NCBI GenBank assembly: GCA_000320605.2
Contig: KB445792.1
Location: 625,581 to 689,580 of the forward strand
DNA length: 64,000 bases
Direction of reading: 5' to 3'
From: Gelatoporia subvermispora B
Lineage: Eukaryota; Basidiomycota; Agaricomycetes; Polyporales; Gelatoporiaceae
A program made the translations under genes and the position numbers. Below are positions 1-11,522 of the stretch, piece after piece. Every line of letters begins with the position of its first letter. The stretch's first letter is position 1. Under the pieces are notes generated by a model that saw nothing but the letters and a program-made list of their open reading frames with translations, ran no database searches and was not told the origin of the DNA.

Positions 1-192
1 TTGATTAAGAAGTAAGTCGCTTCCGATAGTCCTACACCGCCCCGCTCAACACTATACAGGGAAAGCTACAACAAATGTATCGGATAGATAGATTCATGAG
101 TTACTGAGAAAATCGAATACCCATCGCTTCGTGACACGCGGTAAACCAGAACCTTGTGCCGCCACCGGTGGGCTCGAGATGTCGGACGCGTG

Positions 193-954
193 TCAAAGCT
201 CCTTCTTCTGCTCCGCTCTGCGCTTGTCCCCTTCAGCCTTGCGAATCTTCGCAATCTCCACCCCGATGCTGTTATTGAGCGCCTTGTGCAGCTCGGGCTT
301 GTACCCCAGCTTGAACAGCACCTCCATGTGCACGAAGAACGGCGCGAGAACCACCGCTGCGCGTGGGGTGGGGCCTGTGAGGACACGATGTGGCGGATGG
401 GCGGGCGCGTGGACGTACCTCCGATCAGGTTGTCGAGCAGCGCAGGGGCGCGGCCCTCTGCGAAGCCGTGCCCGATGAACTGCGCGACCCAGGCCACCCC
501 GTGCAGCATGCCGGCCTTCGCGAACGCGTCGGATCGCTGCGAGAACGCGGTCGCGGTCAAGAGCGAAAGTGCCATCTGGGGCGTGTACAGCAGCTGGCGG
601 AAGCAACGGGGTCAGTGCCTGTCCTGCGGATAAGCGCGCCGTGAACGTACAGCGGCGGTTGGCTCGAGAGCGTAGTAGTATAGGAGATACAGGCCGGCGT
701 GTATTGCCGACCAGTTCAGGTCGAACGCCAAGTGTTCGTTAGCTTGGTAGTGGACTTGCGGGATGAAGGAAGGCAGCGGCAGTGCGGACGCAAGCACTTG
801 GAACGTCCTGAAGTCTTTTGAGTGTACGACTCGTATGATAGGCTCAAACGACGAACCACAGGATGATTGGCACAAAAATAACGTGGATCGTTATATTCAC
901 AGGATTGGCGTGGTAGGCTCCGTAGAAGGTGAACTGCAGCAATCGGGTGAGCAT
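193..954 (-). CDS. MPO1: MPO1-like ER 2-hydroxy fatty acid dioxygenase (DUF962/YGL010w family)
   Basis: Four exons on the minus strand: 954-857, 807-651, 593-419, 356-193; 197 aa. The family is a membrane Fe(II)-dependent dioxygenase of the ER that alpha-oxidises 2-hydroxy fatty acids from phytosphingosine breakdown (family knowledge). Seen directly: the N-terminal signature FYGAYHANPVN, a hydrophobic IHVIFVPIILW stretch, a second membrane pair around LYLLYYYALEP, then AQFIGHGFAEGRAPALLDNL and APFFVHMEVLFKLGY, all in the family order and at the usual length. The start was taken at MLTRLLQF because the family begins just before the YGAYH motif; the reading frame does continue upstream to 1128. 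The tail ends in KKEL, which may help ER retention (inference). It is divergent from SEC22. Confidence 0.88.
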
Positions 955-1485
955 GGTCCCATAGACACCGTGGACCGGCTTCCAGCGCGACAGACCTGTT
1001 TCTTCACGTCGAACAGACTGGAGGTCGACATGGTTGCCAAGATGGTCCGGATCAATGACAAAAGAGCAAGAGGGGCGGAAGCTGGCTCCTTTTTGAGTGT
1101 GTCGCGGCAGGCTGGGCACTAGGACCATGTCATGGGCACAGAGCCGCCCGACCTCACGTGAATGTCCAGTCCGGCCTCGGTGATGCCATTACAGGTGTCC
1201 AGTGCGGTCGTTTGTATTTGCTTCACAGACACAACATGAGAGAATGGATCGCGCCTTTGTCTTGGCCGAGACATGGACCCGCAGTATTGCGCATGGCGCG
1301 CTATGGTCGCGGGAGGTACTCATAGGTAGCGTAATCGCAGAACTATCCCTGAAATCGTAGACGCCCGAGGACCGCGCCACGTGGCGTGTGCGGCATAGGC
1401 TCCTGCGCGTGCTGGTTGAGAGCGGCAGACTCAGTGCTACGTCTCCGTTTCCGTTCTATACCTTTGACGACCAATCCACCTTGCT
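955..1485. promoter_or_regulatory. Intergenic region between divergent MPO1 and SEC22
   Basis: 531 bp between two start codons that point away from each other, so it should hold both promoters. A pyrimidine-rich stretch lies just before the SEC22 ATG (about 1440-1483). I see no TATA box and no further gene. Confidence 0.5.
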
Positions 1486-2360
1486 ATGGTCCGCTCGACG
1501 ATTATTGTGAGGGCGTCGGATGCCCTGCCACTAGCCGCGAGCGTGGACGACGAGCAGGTGAGCTATCTCACACAAATGTAGTACGGTCCTAGCGCATCCG
1601 CTCATATGCACGCTAGACGGAGCAAGCGCTGCAGGAGCACAAGCAGCAGGCGAAGCTCGTCTTCCGCCGGATTACACCAAACGCCGAGCCCCGGTGCTCA
1701 ATTGAGAGCGGGCCATACACGCTGCAGTACGTTGTTCAATATACTTCCGGTGCTGAGGGCTGATTGTGCAACTCCTAGTTACCTGATTTCGGACAACGTC
1801 GTCTACCTCGTCATCGCCGACAAGTCCTACCCCCGCAAGCTTGCCTTCTCCTATCTGGATGAGCTCTCGAAGGAGTTCGTAACATCGTATGGCGCGAAAG
1901 TCGAGACGGTCCGGAAACCCTATGCGTTCGTCGGGTTTGGTACGTATTGTGGCAATCAAACTTGCGCGCGGGGCCTCACTTATTTTCAGACACGTTCATG
2001 GGCAAGACTGCACGGCTATATCAAGACACACGGACAGCGAGTGCGGCAGGCTCCAACCTGGGCAAGCTGAACGATGAGCTGCAAGACGTCACGCGTATCA
2101 TGACCAAGAACATGGAGGAGTTGTTATGGAGAGGCGATTCCTTGGACAGTACGTCTGAATCGCTACGACTGATCACCCGGAGGTACTGAAATGACACGCC
2201 CTTAGGAATGTCGCATCTGTCCACGTCGCTGCGCTCGGAATCTGAAAAGTACCGCAAAGCGGCACGAAACATCAACGTCCAGGCCATGCTCCGGCAATAC
2301 GCGCCGATAGGCGCGGTGTTCCTCATTCTGATCATCCTGCTATGGTGGAGGTTCTCATGA
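1486..2360 (+). CDS. SEC22: R-SNARE SEC22 (ER-Golgi trafficking)
   Basis: Five exons: 1486-1557, 1617-1726, 1779-1939, 1990-2148, 2206-2360; 218 aa, the normal size. SEC22 is a vesicle SNARE acting in ER to Golgi and retrograde transport. The N-terminal longin domain begins MVRSTIIVRASDALPLA and includes VVYLVIADKSYPRKLAFSYL. The SNARE helix follows, with the zero-layer arginine in ELLWRGDSLDR. A C-terminal anchor (IGAVFLILIILLWW) ends two residues before the stop. Exon joins restore the family sequence at every border, for example HYLISDN across intron 2 and DRMSHLS across intron 4. Confidence 0.95.
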
Positions 2361-2718
2361 GTGCGCGACGGACGGCTGCAGTGTACATAGGATATCCCGG
2401 TTCACCACCCCATCTCTTGCTTCCTCGCGGTAATTCAGACGGAAGCCATGTATTTATATAGGTCTATTGAGGCGTTAATCGTGCGTCGTATGCTGCAATT
2501 CCCCGACCCGCTCACGCATCAGCTGCGTCCTCACGTCACTGGATCTTGCCGCCGCCCACGAGGATGCAGGGAACATCATGTCTCGGGAAACCCAGCGCCA
2601 CTTATAGATAACCCATCTTGCAGATAGCCCATCGTCTCTCCACCCATCGATACCAACTCCCGTGCTCTCTGCAGAGCCCGACGACGAAGCCTCCGGCAGA
2701 CTCAGCAGAGGCACAAAG
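2361..2718. promoter_or_regulatory. SEC22 3' flank and promoter of the next gene
   Basis: 358 bp. An AT-rich TATA-like run (tatttatata, 2451-2460) lies about 260 bp before the next ATG. No coding content was recognised. Confidence 0.35.
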
Positions 2719-4901
2719 ATGTCCTACGCGAACTACGGCGGCGCATCGCCCGTGATGCCAGGCGCCCAGCCTCCCTACCCGTCGTCTTCCCCACAGCCGG
2801 GGCACATCCAGCCGGGCTCGATAACCTACACGACGAGCGTTGGGCCGGACGGGCAGGTCACATACCACCCCTTCAGGTGCGCCGCATCGCGATCGCGAGA
2901 TTATGCTCGATCGCTGATCTGTATCTTTGTCGCGTAGAGCGGTGCCTGCGAGGTCGGTGGCGGTGCCTATGCGCTTGCGTGCAGCGATTCTGAGCTGAAG
3001 TGTTTATGCAGCTACCAGACGCCGCAGGGGATTGTGAGCGGCATCCAATGGATCCCCGCGGAGGCTACGCAGGTGTTACCTAACGGCGCGACCCCCGCCA
3101 CGGCAGTAAGTTCCATTCGTGATTGCATGGTGCTGCGATACTGAGGGTGCCGCAGGACTTCATGACGTCCTTCAACCGCGATGAGAGGTGACTTGCGTCA
3201 AACTGACTTGGTTGAACAAGATTGAGCGATCATTCACAGACGTCGCCGTGATAAAGAATACGAGAGAGACCGCCGCGAGCGCGAGAAGGCCGAAGACAAA
3301 GAGGCGCACCGCCGCGATAAGGAGCTGCGCAAGGCCCGCGATCGCGACCGCCAGGCCACCGCCGACATCGAGCGCCGCATGCAGGAGCTCGAGCTCGACC
3401 GCCGGGAGCGCGAGATCGAGGAGCGCGACCGCAGAACAGGCACGGGCACCCGCTCGCGCCGTGGCTCGATGTACGGCGACCGCGCGGCCGGGTACGCTCC
3501 TGCGCCCGGCGGGCCTGGCTATGCCGCTGGTCCTGGGAGCGCGTACGGGTCCCCGCAGAGTGGCTACGGGACGGCCCCGGCTGGGTATCCTCCCAGCACG
3601 TACCCTTCGGGCTACGCGCCGCCGTCTCCGCGCCCTGGAGACGCTGTGATACCTCCATACGGGGCTGGCGGCGTTGCGCAGCGTCCGGTCTCGCCTTACC
3701 ATGGTACTGCGCCCGTGCAGCGTTCTGTCTCGCCATACTATGGTGGCGGGCCCACGCAGAGGCCCGTGTCCCCGTATCACGGTGCTGGCCCCGTTCGCCC
3801 CGTCTCGCCGTACCAGAATCCGGTAGGGCCAATTGCCCCGCGCCCCGTGTCTCCGTACCGCCGTGCAGGGTCGCCGCTCCCTCCTGTGCCCGGCTCGTAC
3901 GAACCTCCGCGCTCGCATTCGCCTCTTCCGCCTGGTGCGCCGGTGCCGTATGGCGCCCAATCCACTCCGTACGGTGCAGCCCCCTATGGCGCACCTGGGG
4001 TCCCCGTGCCATATGGAGGTGCGCAGGGCACCGCGCCATACGGAGGTGCGCAGGGTGGCGCATACGGAGGGGCACAGGGTGGCGCACCATACGGAGGTGC
4101 GCAGGGATACCCGCCCACAATGTCCCCCATCGCGCCTGGCGAGGAGCAGAAGCTTGTCCCGCCTGAGGGCTTCTCGCGCCCGCCGAACCTCGCGCAGCCG
4201 TACACGCACTTCGAGATTATGAAGATCCAGGACATGGACGACTTCCTCCAGGTGATCCCCCGCATGCCGCTCGTGCTCGTCCCGCACGATGTGTACCACG
4301 AGGACTGGATCAGATTCGTGAATGTACGTTATTTCTTCTTTCCCGAACGGAAATCAGCTAAACGAATCCACAGGACCTTTCCATGTCGTGGTCTGGACGC
4401 ATGCCCTTGAGCGAGGCTGACTACGGCGTCGACGGCCGTCCCCCTAAGCGCACCACCGTCACTGCGGATCTCATCGACCTATGGAACGCCTCATTCTTCG
4501 CTGCACGTGGCGTCGAGGTCGTCCTCTACAAGGGCCGCGAGCGGCGCTCGGGACGCAGCATCGGCACCGTCGACCTCCATCTCCCTGGTCTCGACACGTA
4601 CGATCCCGAGTCCGAGTCCTCCGACTCCTCGAGTTCGGACGACTCAGACGACGGCGCCGACGAGCTGCGCCGCTACGGTGGGTACGGCGGAGGAGCGTAC
4701 GGGAGTCGTCAGGTGGAGCGACAGATGGCTGAGCTGCGCGAGGCGCGCCGTCTCCGTCGCGAGAAGAAGCTCGATAAGAAGCTGCGCAAAGAGGAGAAGA
4801 AGCGTCGCGCTAAGGCTAAGCAACTGGACAAGAAGTACGCCTTGTACCTCACGTGCACATCCCCTCGCGAAGGCGGGCTGGGGCAGCAGCTGCAATACTA
4901 G
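2719..4901 (+). CDS. Pro/Tyr/Gly-rich low-complexity protein, function unknown
   Basis: Five exons: 2719-2876, 3012-3105, 3156-3187, 3240-4323, 4374-4901; 631 aa. I do not recognise a named family. Order of parts: a short N-terminal segment (MSYANYGGA...), a strongly charged Arg/Glu region encoded at the start of exon 4 (probable coiled coil), a long disordered Gly/Tyr/Pro section, a more conserved-looking globular part (PRMPLVLVPHDVYHEDW, then VTADLIDLWNASFFAARGVE), an acidic Ser/Asp run, and a basic Arg/Lys helix near the C-terminus. Two repeat blocks stand out: five VSPY units at about residues 242-302, and PYGGAQG units at about 352-384. The long antisense frame here is a shadow of this composition. 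Confidence 0.8.
3679..3861 (+). repeat. Degenerate (R)PVSPY coding repeat
   Basis: Five copies of a P/S-V-S-P-Y unit in tandem (RPVSPYHG, RSVSPYYG, RPVSPYHG, RPVSPYQN, RPVSPYRR), spaced 8-16 residues apart inside the orphan protein. Each holds an SP dipeptide beside a tyrosine. Confidence 0.8.
4012..4110 (+). repeat. PYGGAQG coding repeat
   Basis: Four near-identical units (GGAQGTAPY, GGAQGGAY, GGAQGGAPY, GGAQGY) encoded by a repeated 24-27 nt DNA unit, a likely site of length variation. Confidence 0.8.
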
Positions 4902-5156
4902 TCAAAGCCGCCCCGCATGATTATCGCCCCGTTACTTGCGTCGAGATCTTATTTGTAAAACCGAAGTTCTATTACGAGGTCCCGCTGGCAGGAAGTTTGT
5001 AGGCACTGTACTATTCCGAGGAATTATCGTGTACGAACCGCTATGTATGTACAAGCTAGGCTGGAATGGATATACGCTACCGTTATGTCTGCGCGATAAA
5101 TAGAATTACAATCTACAAATGCACAAGAATTCAATCTGATCATACACAATATGAAA

Positions 5157-8100
5157 TCAGTAACGCCCGCGTCCCCTGCCTCGGCCACCATACGACCCGC
5201 CGCGTGATGCGCCATACGAGCCACCGTTATTGTAGGGAGCAACGTTATTCTGTGGGCCGCCGTACCCTCCCCCTCCCCCTCCATACCCGCCGTACCCGCC
5301 ACCGCCACCGCCTGCATTTCCGTAGCCACCACCACCATATCCGCCTCGTCCTCCACGGCCTGAGTTGTGGCCACCGTCGTAGCCACCTCTTCCAGAGTTG
5401 TATCCTCCTTGGCCGCCAGGGGGACCGCCACCATAGCCACCGTAACCTCCGTGGTTGTTGTGTCCACCTCTGGGTGGACCGCCACGGCCTCGCGAGGCGC
5501 CGTTGGCGGGAGGCCCGTTGTAGTACTGTTGCGGGTTCCCTCTGAAGTTGGATTGAGACTGGTACGAGGAGTAACCTTGATTCCCGCCACCGTACGAAGG
5601 TTGTTGATACGAAGACTGCTGATACGATGAGGCATAGCCGTTTGTCGGGACGAACTGCGCGGGCCCGTAATCGTTGCCTCTGCCACCGAAGTCCCGCCCA
5701 CCGAAACCGCCACGGCCGTTCCTGTCGCCCATATGGTCACCTCGACCGCGACCACGGCCACGTCCGCCCCTCCTGGCCGACTCTCGGTCAGCCTCTGTCA
5801 GTACCGGGCGGTTCCTTCGGACGCCAGGCAGCAAGACAGAGCGATGAGGAGTGAGCTGTTTCGGGAAGTAGTACAACGCAGACAGAGAACGGTCGCTCTT
5901 GATGTCCGGCATGTCCTGCGTTGGCAGGGGCGAAAAGTAAAGCGAGCCAGGGATGCAGTCGGGGTTTGGCAGCAAGCTACCGCTGATTCCCTTGCTCTGC
6001 TTGACATTAATTGGCATGGGCTGTAACAATCTCATTTAGAATTGAGTTCAGCCTTCGAATCAAGTAGTCACGTACCTCATTCTTCTTGCGTTTACCGTAG
6101 AGCGCCTCCAAAGAAGGATACATTGCATGCTCTTCGAAGACGAACAATACATTACTTCCCCAAGTATTGCGCCGCTGTTCGTCCTCCGTGAGATTCGGAT
6201 AATGAGGGCCCATCGCATCAAGCAGGCGGCTTTCATCAATGAACGGAAGTAGAGCTACGCCCTGCCACGCCATCCGCTTTCCGTTCATGTCGATCTGGAA
6301 GGTAGGCGGATAAAAATCGATGATAGGAGATTCTTCGTTGGTCATCAACTCGTGGAAGACTGCTGGAATGTGTTGTCGACTGCATCAAAAATTTAGCATC
6401 GCAACATAGAACGAAAGAATGGGAAAGTACGTACCTCGCGGCAGGGAATACACCCATCAGCTGCTCGAAGGGCTTGAAAGGCTGGCCGACGTCAAACTTG
6501 ATATCCATCTTGGGCAGATCTTCGAAATCTGCCGCAAAGGGCGCAAAGTGATAGGGATAGTACCATGTCCAAGATGGTGTCTGTACAGGACTTTAGCAAT
6601 GTACACCGTGGACATCCGAAGAGAGGACATACGCCTTGGTAGTAGTACTGCAGGACCCACGCCATACCTTCGACGTATCGTTTAGTGACCCTAGCAAAAT
6701 TGTCAGCTCTCGTCTGAGCGTCGCGCCACGGACCCACATACTCTTTCCTGAACTCTGCGTCGCTATATTCGACACCAAACTTCTGGCGGTAGTATCTTTC
6801 CCTGTACCCCGGCTCCCAAAGCCTAAATTATGCTAGTCAATGACTGAGTGGAAGAGTAGGCGCCCAATGCACGCACTTCACCGTATCTTCCTGCTCAACG
6901 GTACCGTCCGGGTTGACCTTCAGAGCGAGCGGGACAGGAGCCGCATCCTCATCCTCATCCGCATCCGCATCCGCAAGGTCCGGATCTATGATATCCTCTT
7001 CATCTTCGTCGCCTTCGACATCTTCGATGCGACGCTTGTTCCCCCGTGAGGCGGGAGACTCCGCCATGCTCACGTCGGCATCAGGCTCCCCGTCTGCGTC
7101 CATATCTGCAGGGGTCGCATTCACCACGGTGTTGGTCTCAGTCACGGTCGTCGACTGCACAGCGCTCGAGTCGCCGCTCAGTCCAGGGATCTCGAAATCA
7201 TCGTCTCCATCCAGGAACTTCGATGATGTAGTAACTTCGGGCGTAGTAGATGTGGCGGTAGCAGTAACAGTAGCAGCAGGAGCAGCCTCCGCGGAGGTAG
7301 TAGTAGTCGCGCTGGTCCGGGTCGCATTTTTGGACGGCTTCAGCGGCACCAGGCCTGCCATCTCGGCTTTGAGCATCTCAGCAGCACTCATGTTTGCCAT
7401 ACGAATGGCGCGGCGGTTCGCAACCACGTCTCGGTTCGATCCAGCAAGCGCTTGCGCTGCAGCAGTCGCATGTGACAGAGCCTCTGCAGTCTTCGGACCT
7501 CCAAGGCCTATACTATCGGCTTTGGCAGCAAAATTATCGGCAGGACGGGGAGGGAGAGGATGTGATGTAGCTGATGTTACAGCAGGAGGTGCAGTGGGTT
7601 GCGCAGTCAGATTCAACGACGCAGACGGCCCACCAGAGCCATTGGACATGTCTTTCTCTATCTTGCGACGCTTTGCATTCTGATCCTGACGCTCCTCAGC
7701 TGTCGAACGAGTCAATGGCAATGACCACGTGGCAGAACCAGGTAACACACCTTCACGCCTCCTTCGGAAGATCTCATCTTCGCGCCTAGCGAGACCCTCA
7801 AGTATGATCTGGGCTCTCGATAGCTCGACCTGACCATGGTCTGTAAGATAGCCGCCCATCCTCGGTAACTCATCTCTCCAGATCTTCAACAAAGTATCGA
7901 TCGCACCCTCTCTGATCTCGAGGGATGGTAGATGCGGCAAGAAATCATTTCCGACGAAGAAGATCAAAAGCACCCAATCATCAATCGCCTGTTCAAGATT
8001 GAACGGGAAGGGTGCGTGAGGCACTTTCAGCTCCGCCTCCAGGTACTCGCGCAGGATCGAGACGTCAAGGAAGATGAATGGCTTCTTCTCAGGTGGGGGC

Positions 8101-9349
8101 TTTTGCACTTCAGCCTTCGTGCCAGTGCATTGTGCAGCATAGTGCCCTTCTTGGCCGCAGATGCGGCACGCCGTACGGCTACCTTGCTGAGCAAAGACAT
8201 CTTCACGGAGAACTCGGAAATGCGGCTCATGAGTAGCTAACGAAAGCATAATCAAGTCTGCATCCTGTGAGGGAAATTCGCTTGTATCAGCGCATACAAA
8301 ACTACGTCACCGTGTAAGCTTACCAAACCGTAAATGACATGGTGGCTGTTAGGGTCATGACCCGGGTTAGATCTCTGGCGCCTGATGAAGTCCATGATCT
8401 TGTGTTCACCCTCTCCGGGGACACTTGCGTCAGAGAGAATAACTTGCAGCTGAGACAATAGTTAGCATCGTACAATATAGAGATGGACATATGCGCACAT
8501 CCTTCCAGCCAGGATCAGTGTTCATCTTGTAAGCTACCCAATATCGCAAAGAGGTGGCCAGGAGATCCATGAATGGTGTACCGGGAGTGATGGCATTCGA
8601 ATCCCACGCTTTCTTATTCTTCTCGTCTTCGCTTAGCGTCTTGCCCATGGCTGCACGAGGCACATTTAGTCTCAGTACGGGAGGCCATAGATATGATGCG
8701 TACCTTCCCACATAGCAACAGCCTCCTTTCTCGCCTCCTCCTTTTCCTTCGCTTCTTGAGCGGATCGGAAGCGACGTGACCGTTGCTGGTTCATCTTCGC
8801 TCGAGGAGCTACACCATCTATCACGAGAGTAATGGTGAGTAAATTGCAGGTTGCTGAAGCATGACACACACCGATTGCCATGAACAACAGCTTTCGTGGT
8901 CGGACCATGTTCACAACACGCTCGGTGTAGCTGAAGATTTCAACCATCATCTCTTCCTCGGTCTCAGGTGCAGGCTGATAGCAAATTCTGGGTCAATACA
9001 TTGAATGGAATCAGGAATGAGTCTCGTGCCTTGCCCTCCGGGTGCGTGCAAGGATGAACAATACCGTTCATATCCAAGTACAGGTTGTCAAACTCGGCCT
9101 CGTTGGGATTGGGCTTCGTAATGTCAACGGGAACGATAACCTCATTTCCCTCGCTGTCGGTGACCTTGGTCTCTTCATCTTCTATTACTGGCAGGACTAA
9201 ACAGCTTGTGTTAGACCTTGCATACAAGTCGTATGAGCAGAACTCACTAATTTTAGGATACTTTTTGCTGAGCCATCGGAAAAGCGCGGGTACACCCTGT
9301 AATGAAGTGTGAGTATTAACGACATATAGCGTGGTGAACAACCTACCAT
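5157..9349 (-). CDS. RAT1: RAT1/XRN2 nuclear 5'-3' exoribonuclease
   Basis: Twelve exons: 9349-9347, 9296-9248, 9196-9030, 8974-8872, 8817-8704, 8650-8499, 8449-8324, 8264-6877, 6822-6633, 6580-6435, 6379-6076, 6020-5157; 1201 aa. Rat1 degrades uncapped RNA in the nucleus, ends RNA polymerase II transcription (torpedo) and trims rRNA. Seen: [16 protein letters not shown] at the N-terminus; active-site acidic motifs [25 protein letters not shown] and YGLDADLIML; a CCHC zinc knuckle ([14 protein letters not shown]) as in XRN2; [16 protein letters not shown] and [20 protein letters not shown]; and a long RGG/YGG-rich C-terminal tail. Odd points: the first coding exon is the ATG alone, and intron 3 (9029-8975) appears to be GC-AG. 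A Ser/Ala/Thr-rich disordered insert sits in the large exon. Confidence 0.95.
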
Positions 9350-9613
9350 AGCAGCTTCTCCGGACGTACAACGCAATAAAAGGGTGCGTGCAGGAGAAGC
9401 AGAGAGGGTGAGATGGAAGTGAGATGCTTGGGCTCGCTGAGGGTGCCGCGGAGTGCGCAAGTCTCGGCTGATGTAACGCGGGCGCACGCCACCAGAAATC
9501 GACGCTCGTCTGCGGGCCGCTCTTGCACCGCGCCAAAGCGTCAAAGTCTCTGACTCGAGTCTCCTCGCAGCCAAAACTCGTGTATCTATAGGCTGGGCTC
9601 TATTTCTGCTAAA
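9350..9613. promoter_or_regulatory. Shared promoter region RAT1 / GCD2
   Basis: 264 bp between divergent starts, which must hold the control of both genes. No clear TATA box was seen. Confidence 0.5.
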
Positions 9614-11243
9614 ATGTCTCCGGGTCCATCTCTGCCTGTACAACCACCAAATGGACCGCACAACAACCCCAGTGGCGAGCCGTCGTCGGGACCCAAATCG
9701 CAAAAGTCTATGACCAAGGCCGAACGCCGCGAGCTGCAGGAGAGGCAGCGCGCCGCCAAGGCTGCGAAGACTACAGCAGGTCCAAATGCTTCGAATGCGA
9801 AGCAGGCTAACAAGGCGGGACAGCAGACATCTGCGCCAAAGAAGGGTCCTGATGCTGCTGCTCCTGCGGCAGCGAAAACACTAAAAGACACGAAGGTGGC
9901 AACTGCGGCAGCGAGCGATACCGTCGCGGGCAAGGCACATGGTCTCCGTATCTTTTCTCATTTTGGCCTGCCAAAGCCTGTCAGTGCGGCGAAGGGAGAC
10001 ATTCACCCGGCGGTCGCCCGACTCGCGCTTCAGTTCTCGAATTTCAAGATCACTGGCGCGAATGCACGCTGTATTGCCACCCTGACTGCATTCAAGACCG
10101 TACGCGGCATAACTTGATATCTCACTATGTACCTCATTCTGTGCAGGTAATCCAAGATTATGCCACTCCTCCCAACAACACACTTTCAAGACATCTCATG
10201 ACCCACCTTTCGCCGCAAATTAGCCATCTCGTCGCGGCACGCCCCATGTCTGTGACGATGGGAAATGCTATCCGGCAGTTGAAGCTGGAGATCAGCGGCT
10301 CGGACATCGACCTCCCCGAGCAAGATGTTAGTCGCATTCACACTCCAGTGGCGCCGTGTAATTATTTGCTCGTGTTAATGAGAAATCTTTTCTTAGGCGA
10401 AGGACGCCTTGTGCCAAAAGATAGACAACTACATCCGTGACCGAATCATCATCGCGGACCAGGTCATTGAAGAGACAGCGGGCAATAAAATCAAAGATGG
10501 AGATGTAATCCTCACATACGCAAGGTATGACGCCGTTCAACATGTCTACGTGTACTAAGTCAAGCTTTTGTAGATCCTCAGTAGTCGAAAAGGTGCTCCT
10601 CGGCGCCCATTCTGAGGGTCGTCAATTCTCAGTCGTTGTCGTTGACTCAAGACCTATGCTCGAAGGTGTGACCGGACTTCCATTATGTTTGGTACAGATA
10701 TTTGAATATCTGATCCAGGAAAACGCCTACTATCTGTCCTTTCTTCCGCCGGCATCCAATGCACATATCTCCTCCTACCTGCACTTGGGTCTATCATCTC
10801 AGAGGTATCCACTGTTTTCGTTGGGGCACATTCTATACACTCGAACGGTGCCGTCTACGCACGTGCAGGAACCGCGCTAGTGGCGATGATGGCTAAGCAG
10901 CATTCGGTTCCAGTTGTTGTCTGTTGTGAGACATACAAGTTCTCGGAAGGCGTGCAGTTAGACAGTTTTACAAAGAACGAATTGGGTACGTTCCATGACG
11001 TGAGACTCGGACTTTTGACTTATGATATTTTGTTCAGCACCGGTCGGTGACCTATTCTCCTCCTTCCCTTTGACAAAACCAAGAGAAGCCTTGACTTTAC
11101 ATAAGGGACCCAACCTCGAGATCCTCAATCCGCTCTACGACTTAACTCCCCCGACGTCTATCACCGCTGTCGTGACTGAAGTCGGCGTTATTCCCCCCAA
11201 CTCGATAAGCTCGATACCACTCGCCCTCGGCAGGTTGCTTTGA
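9614..11243 (+). CDS. GCD2: Translation initiation factor eIF2B subunit delta
   Basis: Six exons: 9614-10099, 10147-10326, 10397-10524, 10574-10665, 10719-10985, 11038-11243; 452 aa. A regulatory subunit of the eIF2B complex that recharges eIF2 with GTP and senses eIF2-alpha phosphorylation. Seen: a Lys/Ala-rich charged N-terminus (SMTKAERRELQERQRAAKAA), then the eIF2B alpha/beta/delta fold with HPAVARLALQFSNFKITGAN, PMSVTMGNAIRQLK, DGDVILTYARSSVVEKVL, TVFVGAHSIHSNGAVYAR and ITAVVTEVGVIPP near the end. Length is typical of compact basidiomycete copies. Confidence 0.93.
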
Positions 11244-11522
11244 GCCCTGCGACCGTCTAGTCATCATCTCGCATCCATTATTTGTTGGACCATCACGCTT
11301 CGCTTCCGACTCGCATCGGTTTCGGTCTCATAATGCCTACATACTTAATCATCTACATTAGGTGCTCGAGTGATATGTAGTTCACCCACATGCTGTGTAC
11401 TTGTATATCAACACGAAATAACGTGAAAGAATGTCAAGCATGGCGCCACGTATCGCAGCAATGAAAATAGCGCACGATACACACTGTTAGGGCAATATAT
11501 ACCCACAACGGTCGTCGTGATG

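Noticed and set aside
3172..4299. 375-codon open frame on the minus strand
   Set aside because: Antisense shadow of the repetitive Pro/Tyr/Gly-rich gene; Arg-rich nonsense composition with no motif.
6913..7683. 256-codon plus-strand frame rich in Ser/Ala/Val
   Set aside because: Antisense to the disordered insert of RAT1 exon 8, whose minus frame is part of a full conserved protein.
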